Shown here piece after piece: positions 27,667-35,538 of a stretch of 64,000 nucleotides of DNA. How positions within the stretch are numbered: position 1 is the first letter of the stretch; each line of letters begins with the position of its first letter. The notes below the pieces were generated by a model that had not been told where the DNA came from, ran no database searches, and saw nothing but the letters and a program-made list of their open reading frames with translations. Source of the DNA: Pontibacter aydingkolensis (GTDB lineage Bacteria; Bacteroidota; Bacteroidia; Cytophagales; Hymenobacteraceae). The translations under genes were made by a program, and so were the position numbers. The stretch covers positions 124,001 through 188,000 of the forward strand of contig NZ_JAHYXK010000003.1 of the NCBI RefSeq assembly GCF_019443125.1, read 5' to 3'.

Positions 27667-28329
27667 TTAAGAACAGCGCTCAACCAGTTGCTCTTCCGGG
27701 GCTACCAGGTTGCCCCACAAAGTAATCAACTGTGTAAACTCCTTTTGCAAAGTGTAACTACGGTCTTTGCCGTACCAGCCATGCAGTTTCTCTGCCATCT
27801 CCTGGAAAGGCACATCATGCTGTTTTGCTTCCATTACCAGTTGTTGCGCAGGTGCAGGTCGGGGGCCCCAGGTGCCAAGTACCTCCAGTGTATCTGCATG
27901 TAAGGCAATTAATTTTGGAATAGAGCGGCCACCATTGGTCAGATAAGCATCCATGATTTCCGGGTGCTCGTCGCGGAGCAGCAGCTTTACCTCTACAATA
28001 GGCGAGGCATCTGCGATTTTAACGATTGATGGTATATTCTGAGCTGCATCGCCGCACCAGGCCTCTGTAAGTATAACCCAGATCATTGGTGTCTGGAGAC
28101 TCAGCATTTTCTGCACCAGCTCGTCCTGCAGTACAGTAGTTTTTTCAACCCGTCGCATGCGCTGCATGTTCATGCGGGTGTATTCTACCATAGCTTCAGA
28201 ATGATTTTGCCCGGTAGTTTTATTTTCAGCCAGCAGTTTATCGATTAGCTCACGATACTGCATGTAGCTGATGGTGTTTTTGAGGGTGTTAGTAGTAATA
28301 GGTGTGTTCGTTCTTTTTGTATCAATCAT
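27667..28329 (-). CDS. Thioredoxin-family protein with single-Cys WCGD motif
   Basis: A 220-residue thioredoxin-fold protein without a signal peptide. The active-site region is TEAWCGDAAQ, so only one of the two usual Cys is present, and the cis-Pro region reads GRSIPKLIAL. Single-Cys proteins of this kind occur widely in Bacteroidota and Firmicutes and may act in thiol transfer or bacillithiol-like chemistry, but the role is unknown. The ATG at 28329 is used; an alternative ATG at 28263 (MQYREL) would remove a 22-residue, Thr-rich stretch and may be the true start. Confidence 0.82.
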   Translation of the reverse strand: MIDTKRTNTPITTNTLKNTISYMQYRELIDKLLAENKTTGQNHSEAMVEYTRMNMQRMRRVEKTTVLQDELVQKMLSLQTPMIWVILTEAWCGDAAQNIPSIVKIADASPIVEVKLLLRDEHPEIMDAYLTNGGRSIPKLIALHADTLEVLGTWGPRPAPAQQLVMEAKQHDVPFQEMAEKLHGWYGKDRSYTLQKEFTQLITLWGNLVAPEEQLVERCS

Positions 28330-28617
28330 AGGTAATCATTAATATTAAAAAAAGCCATATAAATATATAGCCACTTATATATTACAAATACAGGATATAA
28401 ATAGTTCCGCTACTCTGCCTTTAACTGCCCTATCTAGTACGACCAACATCAACCAACTCCACCTTACCTTCTGACAAACAAAACATTAGGTGCATCATCG
28501 CCAAACCAGATTAATTTAAAGTTTTTTCTCCGTTTAATAAATTCCCGTCTACGGCTTCAGTCTCTATTAAACGAGAATGCTTTTATAAATCAGACAGTTT
28601 ATTGACTTTAACATATG

Positions 28618-28893
28618 CTAAGCCGGCATTGGCTCCATTTCCAAGGTAACATCCTCCGGAGAGGCCTTTTTCAGGAGAGAAGAAATGGTATCGTAAGCAA
28701 GCAACATATCTACCTGATTCTTATAACAGAATAAAGAAAACACTTCCTGGTTATGGTGCTGCCTTACTACAATATACAGGTTGTGGGCACATGACTCAAA
28801 AAAAGAAAGAGAGCGTTTCTCGATGCGGATAACATCAGCGAGAGATAAAGAAATGCCATTACAATCGTGTGGCGCTGGAATTTTGACGTTCAT
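28618..28893 (-). CDS. Small hypothetical protein
   Basis: A 91-residue protein with mixed alpha/beta composition and a pattern of hydrophobic strands (NLYIVVRQHH, VFSLFCYKN) that looks like a folded cytoplasmic domain. No motif recognised. It is isolated between the thioredoxin-like gene and the ABC operon. An imperfect inverted repeat at 28531-28573 on its 3' side might be its terminator. Probably a real gene because its codon use resembles that of its neighbours. Confidence 0.55.
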   Translation of the reverse strand: MNVKIPAPHDCNGISLSLADVIRIEKRSLSFFESCAHNLYIVVRQHHNQEVFSLFCYKNQVDMLLAYDTISSLLKKASPEDVTLEMEPMPA

Positions 28894-29084
28894 TTTGCCT
28901 ATGTTAAACTATTGAAAAACTTAGGCACCAGCCAAACATATGACTGACGAATGTGCAGTTTAACAAAATAATTCTTACGAATGAAGCCAAAGTAAGTTTT
29001 TATACTTATAAGTAAGTATTTATACTTAGAGAATATTACTTGAGCTACATCTTAGGCTAATGTAAAAATTAATGTTCTATGAAC

Positions 29085-29780
29085 TTAAACCGTAAAGTAT
29101 GTTTCCAATTCGCGTAGTGTGTTCTCAGTAGTCCGCATATCCTGCACCACTTGCCCTTTCTCCAGAATAATGATTCGCTCACAAACATCTATTACATGAC
29201 TAAGGTCGTGGCTGGAGATCAGCATGGTCATGCCATTGTTCTCTCTCAGGTTCTTAAGCAGGTTTTTCAGGCGTATCTGGGAGCTCGGATCCAGGTTGGC
29301 AAAAGGCTCGTCCAGAATCAGTAATTCCGGGTTAGAGAGTGCAGCGGCAGCAACACCGATCTTTTTTTGGTTACCTTTGGAGTAGTCGCGGATGTATTTG
29401 CGCTGGTTTAATATCTCGTCGTTAAATAAATCCATAAAAGGCAGCAGGCGCTCTGTAATGTCACCGTCAGTAAGGCCATGCAGGTCGCCGATAAACTTGA
29501 AGTACTCCTCAGTAGTCAGGTAGTCAATCAGGAAGCCTTCGTCCAGGTATGAGCCGGTGTATACTTTCCAATCATCCGACTGCATCACATTGGCATCCAT
29601 TGAAAGCACTTCTCCTTTGCTTGGCCTGATCAGGTCCAGTATCATTCTGAAAAGCGTGGTTTTACCGGCTCCGTTATTTCCCACAAGCCCCACCGACTCA
29701 CCAGCTGCTATGTTTAGTGCAGGCACATTAACTACTGTGGTGCCGTTATATACTTTCTGTAAATTGTTTATCGTTAGCAT
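29085..29780 (-). CDS. ABC transporter ATP-binding protein
   Basis: A 231-residue ABC ATPase: Walker A GNNGAGKTT (34-42), a degenerate signature YSKGNQKK (133-140), Walker B LLILDEP (153-159) and the H-loop SSHDLSHV. Works with the membrane protein encoded just upstream (30 bases) as an exporter or membrane-remodelling pair. Substrate unknown; the permease is of a type common in Bacteroidota. Confidence 0.92.
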   Translation of the reverse strand: MLTINNLQKVYNGTTVVNVPALNIAAGESVGLVGNNGAGKTTLFRMILDLIRPSKGEVLSMDANVMQSDDWKVYTGSYLDEGFLIDYLTTEEYFKFIGDLHGLTDGDITERLLPFMDLFNDEILNQRKYIRDYSKGNQKKIGVAAAALSNPELLILDEPFANLDPSSQIRLKNLLKNLRENNGMTMLISSHDLSHVIDVCERIIILEKGQVVQDMRTTENTLRELETYFTV

Positions 29781-29809
29781 TGTTCGCGTTTTATACTTGT
29801 TAAAGATAA

Positions 29810-31288
29810 TTAAGCTGATTGGCGATAGCCGGCTGCCAGTTTATACTTGTGCTCTAAAAAGCGATTGGCAGAAAATTGCAGCAACTGCTTCTTAAAAATA
29901 ACACCAAGCAAACCAAGTCCGCCAATAGCAGCTATACCGGCATAAGGCACGCCCAGCAACCCAAAAGGCAGGTAAATAAGTATAGGCAGCACCATGGCCG
30001 GCAGTATCATCACAAACTTAGAGGCTCCTACTCCCTGCCAGTTAAAGGCACTGCCCTTGCTCAAGTCCAGCCTGTCTTTGTTATACACCGAGAAAAAGAA
30101 GATAACAAATACATTAACGCCAATATTATACAGCAGCGTAGCAGTGTTTATAAGAATGATCTTGTACCCAAAAAAGCCGTAGGGCAGCGTGAGCACGTAA
30201 GCCAGCAGTATAACAGGAACCACCATCCAGTACTTGGCTCTGTAAAACTGGTAAGGCGAAATGCGCTGCGTTAGTAAACCATCAAAGTGTGCGCTCTGCC
30301 AGCCCGGCAAGAACTGACCGTAGTTAAACATCGGCATTCCGGAAAGTATGATTCCTACAAAAATCAGAAACCCGAAGCCGTCCAGGTAAGTGCCTTTGTT
30401 GTAAAAGATAAGACCGTAAAAGAGAAAAAACACCGACATGGTTATAATTGACTTGGTGCGCTTGTGTCGCCAGATCAGCTTTAACTCCAGCTCTATCAAT
30501 TTACCGATCTCTCCGAAGCGGTTCAGGAAAGCAATGTTTGCTCCAGTAACTGCCGCCGTTTTATGCACTTTTAGCTCCTCCGGATAAGTATGGCCTTTTA
30601 AGAAGCCATAGTTAAGCGTATAAGCACCCACTAGCAAAAGCATTGGCACTGCCAGTAACCAGGGCTGCTGCAGCATTGCTCCGAAAATAGCTTTAGATAC
30701 AACCTGCAGTTGTAGCACGCCAATGTAATCGAGCAGCATTAGCAGTGCAATGGTAAGGCCAAAAGCCAATGTATAAAGTGGCTTGGTGCTCATTTGCCGC
30801 TTAAAGTATAGCAGCAGGTAGTTATTAAGCAGTGTTATGGCAACAAGCGCAAGCAGCCATACTACAGCCATACTTTGCCCATGCGCCGGCACTACCGCCG
30901 ATACCATGAAAGGCACTATCAGCAGGAAAGGTAGTAGGTTAAAGAAACTCGGTATTGATTTTAACAGCAGATAGTGCACCAACTTGCTTTTTCTGACAGG
31001 CAGGTGCAGGTACGGCTGTACTGCCAGCACAGGCATCTCCTGCAGCAAAAACCTGAAAAACAGATCAATTAGAAAATAGTACAGCAGCCCCCCGTTAAAC
31101 ACGGCAACCACATCCTGTCCCGGAAAAACTTTTAGCAGGATATCATCCAGGTAAAACCCCAGGAACAGAAAAATGCTGCCAAAGTATAAAATAAGCAGTC
31201 CAAGGATAATATTAAGTACAAGGCTTTTCTTAAAAACGGAAGATCGCAGTTCGGATTTCCATTGATGGGTAAGTAGCGTCAGGATCAT
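29810..31288 (-). CDS. ABC permease, DUF5687-type
   Basis: A 492-residue integral membrane protein with about 11-12 hydrophobic segments and a short cytoplasmic N-terminus (LLTHQWKSELRSSVF). Its size, topology and position just upstream of an ABC ATPase fit the DUF5687 family of Bacteroidota ABC-2-like permeases; I assign this from memory of the family, so medium certainty. The gene is first in a two-gene operon. Confidence 0.8.
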   Translation of the reverse strand: MILTLLTHQWKSELRSSVFKKSLVLNIILGLLILYFGSIFLFLGFYLDDILLKVFPGQDVVAVFNGGLLYYFLIDLFFRFLLQEMPVLAVQPYLHLPVRKSKLVHYLLLKSIPSFFNLLPFLLIVPFMVSAVVPAHGQSMAVVWLLALVAITLLNNYLLLYFKRQMSTKPLYTLAFGLTIALLMLLDYIGVLQLQVVSKAIFGAMLQQPWLLAVPMLLLVGAYTLNYGFLKGHTYPEELKVHKTAAVTGANIAFLNRFGEIGKLIELELKLIWRHKRTKSIITMSVFFLFYGLIFYNKGTYLDGFGFLIFVGIILSGMPMFNYGQFLPGWQSAHFDGLLTQRISPYQFYRAKYWMVVPVILLAYVLTLPYGFFGYKIILINTATLLYNIGVNVFVIFFFSVYNKDRLDLSKGSAFNWQGVGASKFVMILPAMVLPILIYLPFGLLGVPYAGIAAIGGLGLLGVIFKKQLLQFSANRFLEHKYKLAAGYRQSA

Positions 31289-31439
31289 AGGTAATGGAGA
31301 AGGAGAAGTATATACTTTTCACAATATACTTAAAGTCTCACCAAATCTCAACCAACGCTACCGTTAATTAGACTAACACAGGATAAATTTATACTTACCG
31401 GGCAGAATTACCGATAAAACCATTATAATTAAAGTACGG

Positions 31440-31661
31440 CTAAGGCACAGGATCATACCCGCTACCTCCCCATGGGTGGCATCGGCCAATTCGTTTCAGT
31501 GCCATCCAGCCGCCTTTAAAAGGGCCATACTTATTAATAGCCTGAACTGCATACGTAGAGCAAGTAGGTGTATAACGGCAGGTTGCAGGCTTAAGCGGTG
31601 ATATCAGGTGTTGATATACCCAGATTAACCCCAGCATCAATTTTTTGAATATCCAGGTCAT
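31440..31661 (-). CDS. yidD: Membrane protein insertion efficiency factor
   Basis: A 73-residue YidD homologue with the family signature [19 protein letters not shown] (28-46, three Cys-containing turns) and the [17 protein letters not shown] ending. YidD helps the YidC insertase at the inner membrane. Usually found near rnpA and yidC; here it stands alone. Length normal for the family. Confidence 0.95.
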   Translation of the reverse strand: MTWIFKKLMLGLIWVYQHLISPLKPATCRYTPTCSTYAVQAINKYGPFKGGWMALKRIGRCHPWGGSGYDPVP

Positions 31662-31760
31662 GGTAAGGTTTTTGCGAAAAGCTAAACTACCCTAACATAC
31701 GTTAGGTAATACAATTTTTTACTAAATTAGCGACAGTTTAACTTATCTAAACAAACATTC

Positions 31761-34091
31761 ATGCTAAAAAGAATCCTTTCACTCCTGTTATTAGTCTCGC
31801 TAAGTGTGCCTTTTGCCGCTAAAGCCGACGAAGGTATGTGGCTGCCGATGCTTATCAAGCGTCTGAACTATACAGACATGCAGAAGCAAGGCCTAAAGCT
31901 TACTGCCGAAGAAATCTATTCTGTAAACAACTCTAGTTTAAAGGATGCCATCGTGCAATTCGGTGGTTTCTGTACTGCTGAGTTCATCTCTCCGGAAGGT
32001 TTATTGCTTACAAACCACCATTGCGGATACGGCCAGATACAATCACACTCTACACCGGAGCACGATTATTTAACAAATGGCTTCTGGGCCACCTCCAGAG
32101 ACAAAGAGCTTCCTAACGAGGGCTTGTTTGTGGACATTCTGGTGCGCATGGACGACGTGACAGGCAAAGTGCTGGAAGGAATCAGCAACAACACTTCTGA
32201 CCAGGAGCGTGCACAACTGGTAGGCCAGCGCATGCAGGCCATTGCCAAAGAGGCTAGCAACAACGGTCAGTATGTATCTTATGTGCGCGACTTCTTTAAC
32301 GGCAACGAGTTTTACCTTTTTGTGTATGAGCGTTTTAACGACGTTCGCCTGGTAGGTACTCCTCCATCATCTATCGGCAAATACGGTGGCGACACCGACA
32401 ACTGGATGTGGCCACGCCACACCGGCGACTTCTCTATGTTCCGTGTGTACATGAGCCCTGACGGAAAGCCTGCTGCTTACTCAGACAAGAACGTACCTTA
32501 TAAGCCTAAGCATCACCTGCCAATCAACATCGGCAACAGAGAGCCCGGCGATTTTTCTATGGTATTCGGTTTCCCTGGCCGTACCAAGCGCTTTATGACA
32601 TCGCACGGCCTTAAGCTGGAGGTAGACCAGCTTAATAAGTCGCGTATTAAACTGCGCAACGACAAACTGAACCTTTGGAAAGAGGAAATGGACAAGAGCG
32701 ATGCCACCCGCATCAAGTATGCGTCTAAGTATGCCTCTACGTCTAACTACTACAAATACTCCATCGGCCAGAACGAAGGCATCAAGCGCATGCGCACCAT
32801 CGAGGGCAAAATTGTAGACGAGGATAAGTTCCAGAACTGGGCTAATGCCGATGCAACACGCAAAGCTACCTATGGCAACCTGTTAAACGATATCAACGAG
32901 GCTTATACTAACATTGAAAAGTATAACTTAGGCACTGTTTACCTGAATGAGGCTATACTTGGAACGGAGTCTCTGATGATGGCTTACCGTTTAATGCCGC
33001 TTTACAGCACGCTTAAGTCTGGCGATCAGGCCGCTGCCAAGAAAGCTGTAGAGGACCTGAAGCCACGTGTAGATGCTTTCTTTAAGGATTACTACATGCC
33101 AGCTGATAAGAAGGTATTTGCAGCCCTGATGAAGTATTACTCACAAGACATCCCTAAAGACCAGCAGCCTGATGCTTTCAAAGCGATGGTGAAGAAGTTT
33201 AACGGCAACTTCGAAAAACTTGCCGACCATGTCTACAGCAATTCGGTGGTAGTAACGGAGCAGAAACTGCGCGACTTCCTGAACAACCCGACACAGAAGA
33301 AACTGGACAATGATCCTGCTTACCAGATCGTATCTTCTATCATTGACAATTATAGAAATAACATTGCTCCAAAGCTTGCCGAAAGTAACGCAAAACTGGA
33401 CAAAGCTAACCGCTTGTATGTAGCTGGCCTGCGCCAGATGAACCCTGACAAAGTGTTTTACCCGGATGCCAACTCTACACTGCGCTTAAGCTATGGCTCT
33501 ATCCAGGATTACAGTCCGCAGGATGGTGTAATGTATAACTATTATACTACCCTGGAAGGCGTAATGGCCAAAGAAGACCCTACCAACGAGGAGTTTATCG
33601 TACCAGCTAAGCTAAAAGAGCTGTATAACAAGAAAGACTATGGCCAGTATGCAAACGATAAGGGCGAACTTGTTGTAAACTTCATCACCAACAACGACAT
33701 TACAGGTGGTAACTCTGGTTCTCCGGTAATAAACGGTAAAGGTGAGTTAACCGGCCTTGCATTCGACGGTAACTGGGAAGCTATGACTGGTGACTTGGTA
33801 TACGACCCGGATTACAAGCGTTGCATCAACATGGACTCGCGTTATATCCTGTTCATCATCGACAAGTATGCCGGTGCCAGCAACCTGATAAGCGAAATGA
33901 CGATTGTAAAAACCGATAGCCCAGGAGTTGGTGATGCTGCAGAAGCATCAGCTGCTCCTGCGACCCCACAGGCAGAACTACTGGATGCAGCTATGCAGGA
34001 AGCCAACGAGAAGCTTCGTGCCGGTAAAACAGAGTTCAAAATAGAGAAGAAGCAAGGCAAAGCAAAAGTTAAGCTTCAGGTAAAAGACTAA
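31761..34091 (+). CDS. S46-family dipeptidyl-peptidase, DPP7-like
   Basis: A 776-residue exported serine peptidase that removes dipeptides from oligopeptides. Signal peptide 1-22 (cleaved near AKA-DE). The trypsin-like His is in TNHHCGY (His86 or His87), the Asp in the WPRHTGDFS region, and the nucleophile Ser652 in GGNSGSP. The residue that sets specificity in this family is Gly670 (FDGNWE); P. gingivalis DPP7 has Gly here and DPP11 Arg, so hydrophobic P1 preference is predicted. The C-terminus carries a short Ala-rich, then Lys-rich tail beyond the usual end. Single gene with a strong terminator. Confidence 0.93.
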   Translation: MLKRILSLLLLVSLSVPFAAKADEGMWLPMLIKRLNYTDMQKQGLKLTAEEIYSVNNSSLKDAIVQFGGFCTAEFISPEGLLLTNHHCGYGQIQSHSTPEHDYLTNGFWATSRDKELPNEGLFVDILVRMDDVTGKVLEGISNNTSDQERAQLVGQRMQAIAKEASNNGQYVSYVRDFFNGNEFYLFVYERFNDVRLVGTPPSSIGKYGGDTDNWMWPRHTGDFSMFRVYMSPDGKPAAYSDKNVPYKPKHHLPINIGNREPGDFSMVFGFPGRTKRFMTSHGLKLEVDQLNKSRIKLRNDKLNLWKEEMDKSDATRIKYASKYASTSNYYKYSIGQNEGIKRMRTIEGKIVDEDKFQNWANADATRKATYGNLLNDINEAYTNIEKYNLGTVYLNEAILGTESLMMAYRLMPLYSTLKSGDQAAAKKAVEDLKPRVDAFFKDYYMPADKKVFAALMKYYSQDIPKDQQPDAFKAMVKKFNGNFEKLADHVYSNSVVVTEQKLRDFLNNPTQKKLDNDPAYQIVSSIIDNYRNNIAPKLAESNAKLDKANRLYVAGLRQMNPDKVFYPDANSTLRLSYGSIQDYSPQDGVMYNYYTTLEGVMAKEDPTNEEFIVPAKLKELYNKKDYGQYANDKGELVVNFITNNDITGGNSGSPVINGKGELTGLAFDGNWEAMTGDLVYDPDYKRCINMDSRYILFIIDKYAGASNLISEMTIVKTDSPGVGDAAEASAAPATPQAELLDAAMQEANEKLRAGKTEFKIEKKQGKAKVKLQVKD

Positions 34092-34112
34092 GTTTAGTTT
34101 TTATACTTTTAG

Positions 34113-34144
34113 AAAAGGCGCTGGATTTCTCCAGCGCCTTTTTT
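34113..34144 (+). terminator. Intrinsic terminator of S46 peptidase gene
   Basis: Stem AAAAGGCGCTGGA / TCCAGCGCCTTTT with a four-base loop and a T7 run, 21 bases after the stop. Confidence 0.92.
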
Positions 34145-34385
34145 TGGTGCCTGCCCCTGGCCGAAATTTATATTTCTGGCGCCAGCATCCAGTTGGTGAC
34201 GTAAGGTGCGTGCGAGTCTCCAGACTGCTTGTCTTATAAAAAGTTTGTTATGCCAGACGCTCGCAGGAGCTTCGCACACTGCTAGATCTTTAATATTTCT
34301 TGGGCTCTATCAGGCTTCCTTGTTTGAAACCAATCTGCCGGTGAAATCCTTTGGCGCGGAAATTATTTCCGTGACTTGTAATAAT

Positions 34386-34404
34386 GTCGAATCTTAGATT
34401 CGAC
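34386..34404. repeat. 19-bp palindrome
   Basis: GTCGAATCT, central T, AGATTCGAC. Within the noncoding stretch downstream of the peptidase gene; not next to a gene start, so more like a repeat element than an operator. Confidence 0.6.
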
Positions 34405-34509
34405 TGGACCAGCCTGTTCCGGAGAGGCCCATACTTTAGTTAGTCACGAGTCAAAGATTCTGCTGTTGCTTTAGCCGAAGTTATAATTTCATAGCCTCTG
34501 CCATTCCTC

Positions 34510-34529
34510 GGACAGGTCGCGACCTGTCC
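34510..34529. repeat. 20-bp perfect palindrome
   Basis: GGACAGGTCGCGACCTGTCC, followed by CTACA. GC-rich palindromes like this are often multi-copy elements in Bacteroidota (recollection); could not be checked here. Confidence 0.65.
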
Positions 34530-34698
34530 CTACAAAACAAGAACTATACTTTTACGCTGCAGCTTCCTATTAAACAGAAAACTTTAAGCACAACAGATAA
34601 CCCATAGGGTTTGTACTATTCCATCTCCATTACAAACCCTAAGGCCCTGATCATTCGTAAGGTATACTTCAGAAAAAGTGCAACTCAATTACCCGAAT

Positions 34699-35538
34699 GT
34701 GAGGAACAAACTTTTACGCTTTTATCTATACTTTATACTTTCCCTCTCTCCTGCCATTGCCTTTGCGCAGGCCGATATGCCTGTGGGTGCCCGTGGCGCC
34801 GCCTTGGGCAATGCCTCTGTTACCTTGCCTGACCTGTGGGCACTGCACAACAATGTGGCAGGTATAGCCGGTTTGTTACAACCTCAGTTTGGTGCTTATG
34901 TAGAGAATCGTTTTGGGATGCGTGAGTTAACAACCGTTGCGCTTTTGGGTGTTATCCCTACAGCAAAGTATGGCAGTTACGGGTTAAGCTTTAGCAGGTT
35001 TGGAGATGAGTTGTACAGTCAGCAGCATGCCGGGTTGGGTGTGGCGCATAAGCTTGGTCAGTTTAGTCTGGGAGCCAAGTTAGATGTATGGCAGATTGCA
35101 GTAGAAGGCTATGGCAGCCAGAAAGCCATGGCACTATCTATAGGTGGCCAGGCTGAAGTGATTCCCGATCTATATTTTGGAGCCTACGCTTACAATCTGA
35201 ACCAGGCAAAACTAGCTGCCTACGAAGACGAACGTTTGCCTACCATTATGAAAGCGGGACTAGCATATCGCCCTTATTACAAACTACTGCTAGCCGCCGA
35301 AACAGAAAAGAACATCGACTACGACGCCACCTTCAAGGCAGGAATCGAATACCAGCTTCTTACAGATAAATTTACGCTCCGATCCGGTTTTAACTCTCTT
35401 ACAAGCAAAGCCACTTTTGGAGCCGGGTTTATAGCACGTCACTTGCTCGTAGATTATGCACTTGGCTCCACCACGCTGCTCGGCACCAGCCATCACCTGT
35501 CTCTTACCTATCGTGTGCAGCCAAAAGAAAAGCTATGA
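34699..35538 (+). CDS. PorV-like outer-membrane beta-barrel protein
   Basis: A 279-residue exported protein predicted to form a PorV/FadL-like beta-barrel: after a signal peptide (cleaved near AFA-QA) comes the family opening PVGARGAALGNASVTLPDLWALHNNVAG, then alternating amphipathic strands. I prefer the GTG at 34699, which puts basic residues at the start of the signal peptide; a GTG at 34678 adds seven residues and is also possible. It overlaps the next gene by 4 bases (ATGA), so translation is coupled. PorV itself is a type IX secretion partner; this one is shorter and may serve a related role with its neighbour (inference). Confidence 0.75.
   Translation: MRNKLLRFYLYFILSLSPAIAFAQADMPVGARGAALGNASVTLPDLWALHNNVAGIAGLLQPQFGAYVENRFGMRELTTVALLGVIPTAKYGSYGLSFSRFGDELYSQQHAGLGVAHKLGQFSLGAKLDVWQIAVEGYGSQKAMALSIGGQAEVIPDLYFGAYAYNLNQAKLAAYEDERLPTIMKAGLAYRPYYKLLLAAETEKNIDYDATFKAGIEYQLLTDKFTLRSGFNSLTSKATFGAGFIARHLLVDYALGSTTLLGTSHHLSLTYRVQPKEKL

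Larger units (their letters stand above)
34145..34677. other. Palindrome-rich noncoding stretch
   Basis: More than 500 bases with no convincing gene on either strand. It contains two perfect palindromes (34386-34404 and 34510-34529) and imperfect inverted repeats around GTGCGTGCGAGTCT near 34207. The look is that of several short repeat elements joined together; copies elsewhere in the genome cannot be checked here. Confidence 0.55.

Noticed and set aside
28531-28573. Imperfect 9-bp inverted repeat (CGTTTAATA / TATTAAACG)
   Set aside because: Long 25-base loop and no T-run; could be a weak terminator but not strong enough to call.
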